From Muricea muricata (lineage: Eukaryota; Cnidaria; Anthozoa; Malacalcyonacea; Plexauridae), in contig OY979726.1 of the NCBI GenBank assembly GCA_963855995.1, positions 4,121,501 to 4,185,500 of the forward strand: 64,000 nucleotides of DNA, in the 5' to 3' direction. The notes under the pieces are model-generated. The model saw only the letters and a program-made list of their open reading frames with translations. It was not told where the DNA came from and did not search any database. Below, piece by piece: positions 62,251 to 64,000 of the stretch (positions are counted from its first letter, which is position 1; each line of letters starts with the position of its first letter). The translations under genes and the position numbers were made by a program.

Positions 62251-64000
62251 CCGGGTGTCCCAAAAAAAACTTTACCTGTTTGATTTCATATAATGTAAAA
62301 ACTATAAAAGCTGTCGAACTAAAATAAACTCCATTGCATGTAGAAAGGGCTAACTTAGATTTTGATATGTAACATTTAATTACCCGTGCGATATTGTCAG
62401 AGCAATTGAAATTAAAAGTTGAACTACCATTTTTTAAAATTTCAAAAATTAGCATAAAACGGCACATCAAATTAAAATTTAGTTAACTTGTTGATTGTTT
62501 TTCTTCCTAAAATAATGGGTTTATGTACAAAAGGATTAACTAATATCAGTTTACTCATCAGGAAAAGCATGTCCTTGAGCCAGAATGCACCTTTGTGCTC
62601 TAGAGATCATGCCATCAAAAGCGTTTTGGATCATTTCTTGACCCAAAGATGCGCAAACGATTGGTTCGCGCAATTCTCTAAGATTCCTTGGCTGCTGATC
62701 ACGCTGCACGTTCCAAATTGTTTGCTTTAGATAGCCCCAAAGAAAAAAGTCACAAATTGCCAGATCAGGAGATCGTGGGGGCCAGGGCCAATCGCCGCGT
62801 TTTCCCATTAATTAGCCGGGAAAATGACCTCGAAGATACTGCATTGTCGCGTTGCTTGTGTGACACGGAGCGCCGTCTTGCTGCCACCACATAACATGCC
62901 TATCGATATTGTGGATGAGAAAATCTCTTTGGATGACGTTATAACGAATTATTCTCAAGTATTCTCTACTGGCAAGATTTTTTTCGATAAAATGTGGACC
63001 CAAAACAACACCTGTCCTTGTCAAACCAACCCATACCATCACTTTGTCGGCGCGTTGAGAAAATTCAACGTAATGATCAGGCGGATGTCCAGTACCTTTT
63101 GCTGCGTATCTTATAACGTTTCTTGAATTTATTTCCGAGTTTAAGCTGATCAAAATTGCTTCATTTGATACGATTAGTTGGTCAAGGAAATCGGGATTCT
63201 GCCTTGTCGTGTTGACAAATCGATTGCAGAACGCCAAACGTTGTTGTGGATCGCCTTCTCTCAGTTGGTGCCTCCGTATTAGTACGTATGGGTGAAATTT
63301 TATATCCAGTTTGACGACAACTCGATTAAAACTGCTTCGACTTAATCCGAGCCCATTTCTTCTTGCTGATCTTAAACCATCTTCCAAAAGTGACTGTCGG
63401 ACCACATCTATATTTTCTTCCGTTCTGACAGTTCTTAATCGACCACTTCTTCCTTTGTTAAGATTGTGGCAAGTGCCTTCTCGCACGAACTTTTCAAACG
63501 TTGCTTTAGTTGTTGGCTTACTCGGGGCTGGAATACCATGCCATCTTACCGGCCATTGCCTTAATACTTGACAAACATTGTTTGTCCGAGCGTATTCGAT
63601 ACAAATCCAAACTCTTTGGTCTGTTGTTAACCGAGGCATCTTTGCGAATGAATATTTAACCGACAATGTTTCTTTCCTTGCGAGTTCGAGTACCAAGGGA
63701 CATCAAATGGAACAGTTTTTTCCATTAAGTGGAACTTGAATTATTACTTTATTTTATTTCAAAGAATCATTCTTTAGTGTAATTTTTATTTTTAAAAGTA
63801 AGTTCGCAATGAAAAAGCCTACAATTAAAGTTACAATCTCTAAAGTTCCAAGGGAAGTGGCAAGGGTTTTCCAATTAATTTAATAAGCCGATTTTTGTCA
63901 TATTTTCACAAATTTTGAAAGCGCCTTGCAACATCAAATGCTTGTATCTCCGTCAATATCGTAAGGATAATTAGTGTTATATATCAAAATCTAAGTTAGC
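62251..64000 (-). mobile_element. Tc1/mariner-type transposon, right end outside window
   Basis: The left end begins CCGGGTGTCCCAAAAAAAAC right after a TA at 62249-62250, the usual target. A subterminal block at 62349-62372 ('gctaacttagattttgatat') recurs inverted as the last bases of the window, so the far end should lie roughly 90-100 bp past 64000. The transposase remnant is on the minus strand. Also present: poly-A/T flanks and no other genes. Confidence 0.85.
62551..63639 (-). pseudogene. DD41D mariner-type transposase, inactivated
   Basis: From Met at 63639 (MPRLTTDQRVW) the frame shows the N-terminal helix-turn-helix region, 'NLNKGRSGR' linker, 'RRNGLGLSRSSF', 'FHPYV', then the catalytic domain: QQDGAPCH and RSPDLAICDFFLWGYLK. 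Between the second and third Asp are 41 positions, pointing to the DD41D group (rosa-like) rather than classic DD34D mariner. Two inactivating features are visible: an in-frame TAA at 62812-62814 between the second and third Asp, and Asn in place of the first catalytic Asp (VSNEA, normally DEA). The frame continues cleanly after the stop, so decay is slight. Confidence 0.88.

Overview
This is animal nuclear DNA. The genes are split by many introns with GT-AG boundaries, the background is AT-rich, and the sequence between exons is full of fold-back (MITE-like) elements, tRNA-derived SINE pieces and minisatellites. The gene content points to a marine invertebrate: a secreted multi-vWA protein with Thr/Pro mucin linkers, YrbE-like Gfo/Idh/MocA oxidoreductases, and long EGF-repeat proteins built from phase 1-1 exons. 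I favour a cnidarian (anthozoan-like), but the sequence alone does not prove it.

Layout. 1-7.1 kb has no convincing gene: a ~210-bp tandem repeat, a hairpin with a telomere-like loop, and a possible retroelement remnant. 7.1-17.9 kb (+) is a complete 11-exon gene whose exons join without a frame break into 1,437 codons: signal peptide, five vWA domains and two Thr/Pro-rich linkers. 19.2-35.2 kb (+) holds three tandem copies of a YrbE-like dehydrogenase. The first is gutted by an internal deletion. The second has a 4.4-kb terminal-inverted-repeat element inside exon 1 and a nearby small deletion. The third is intact (338 aa, two exons). 37.1-37.4 kb (+) has an isolated coding-like terminal exon that weakly resembles a fibulin-type C-terminal module.

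38.6-49.6 kb (-) is one EGF gene (D): signal peptide, a basic Pro/Gly-rich N-terminal region, 12 one-exon EGF domains, then a papilin-like Cys cassette; its 3' end is not located. 52.9-62 kb (-) is a second EGF gene (E): at least 14 EGF domains followed by a non-EGF hydrophilic tail and a stop; its 5' end is not in the window. 62.25 kb to the window end is a decayed DD41D Tc1/mariner-type transposon.

How the genes may relate. The vWA protein and both EGF proteins look extracellular (two signal peptides seen, no membrane segment seen), consistent with matrix, mucus or adhesion roles. The oxidoreductase array is metabolic and probably unrelated to them. I see no operon logic. The main stories are domain and exon duplication, stepwise decay of a gene array, and heavy remodelling of introns by fold-back elements and minisatellites.
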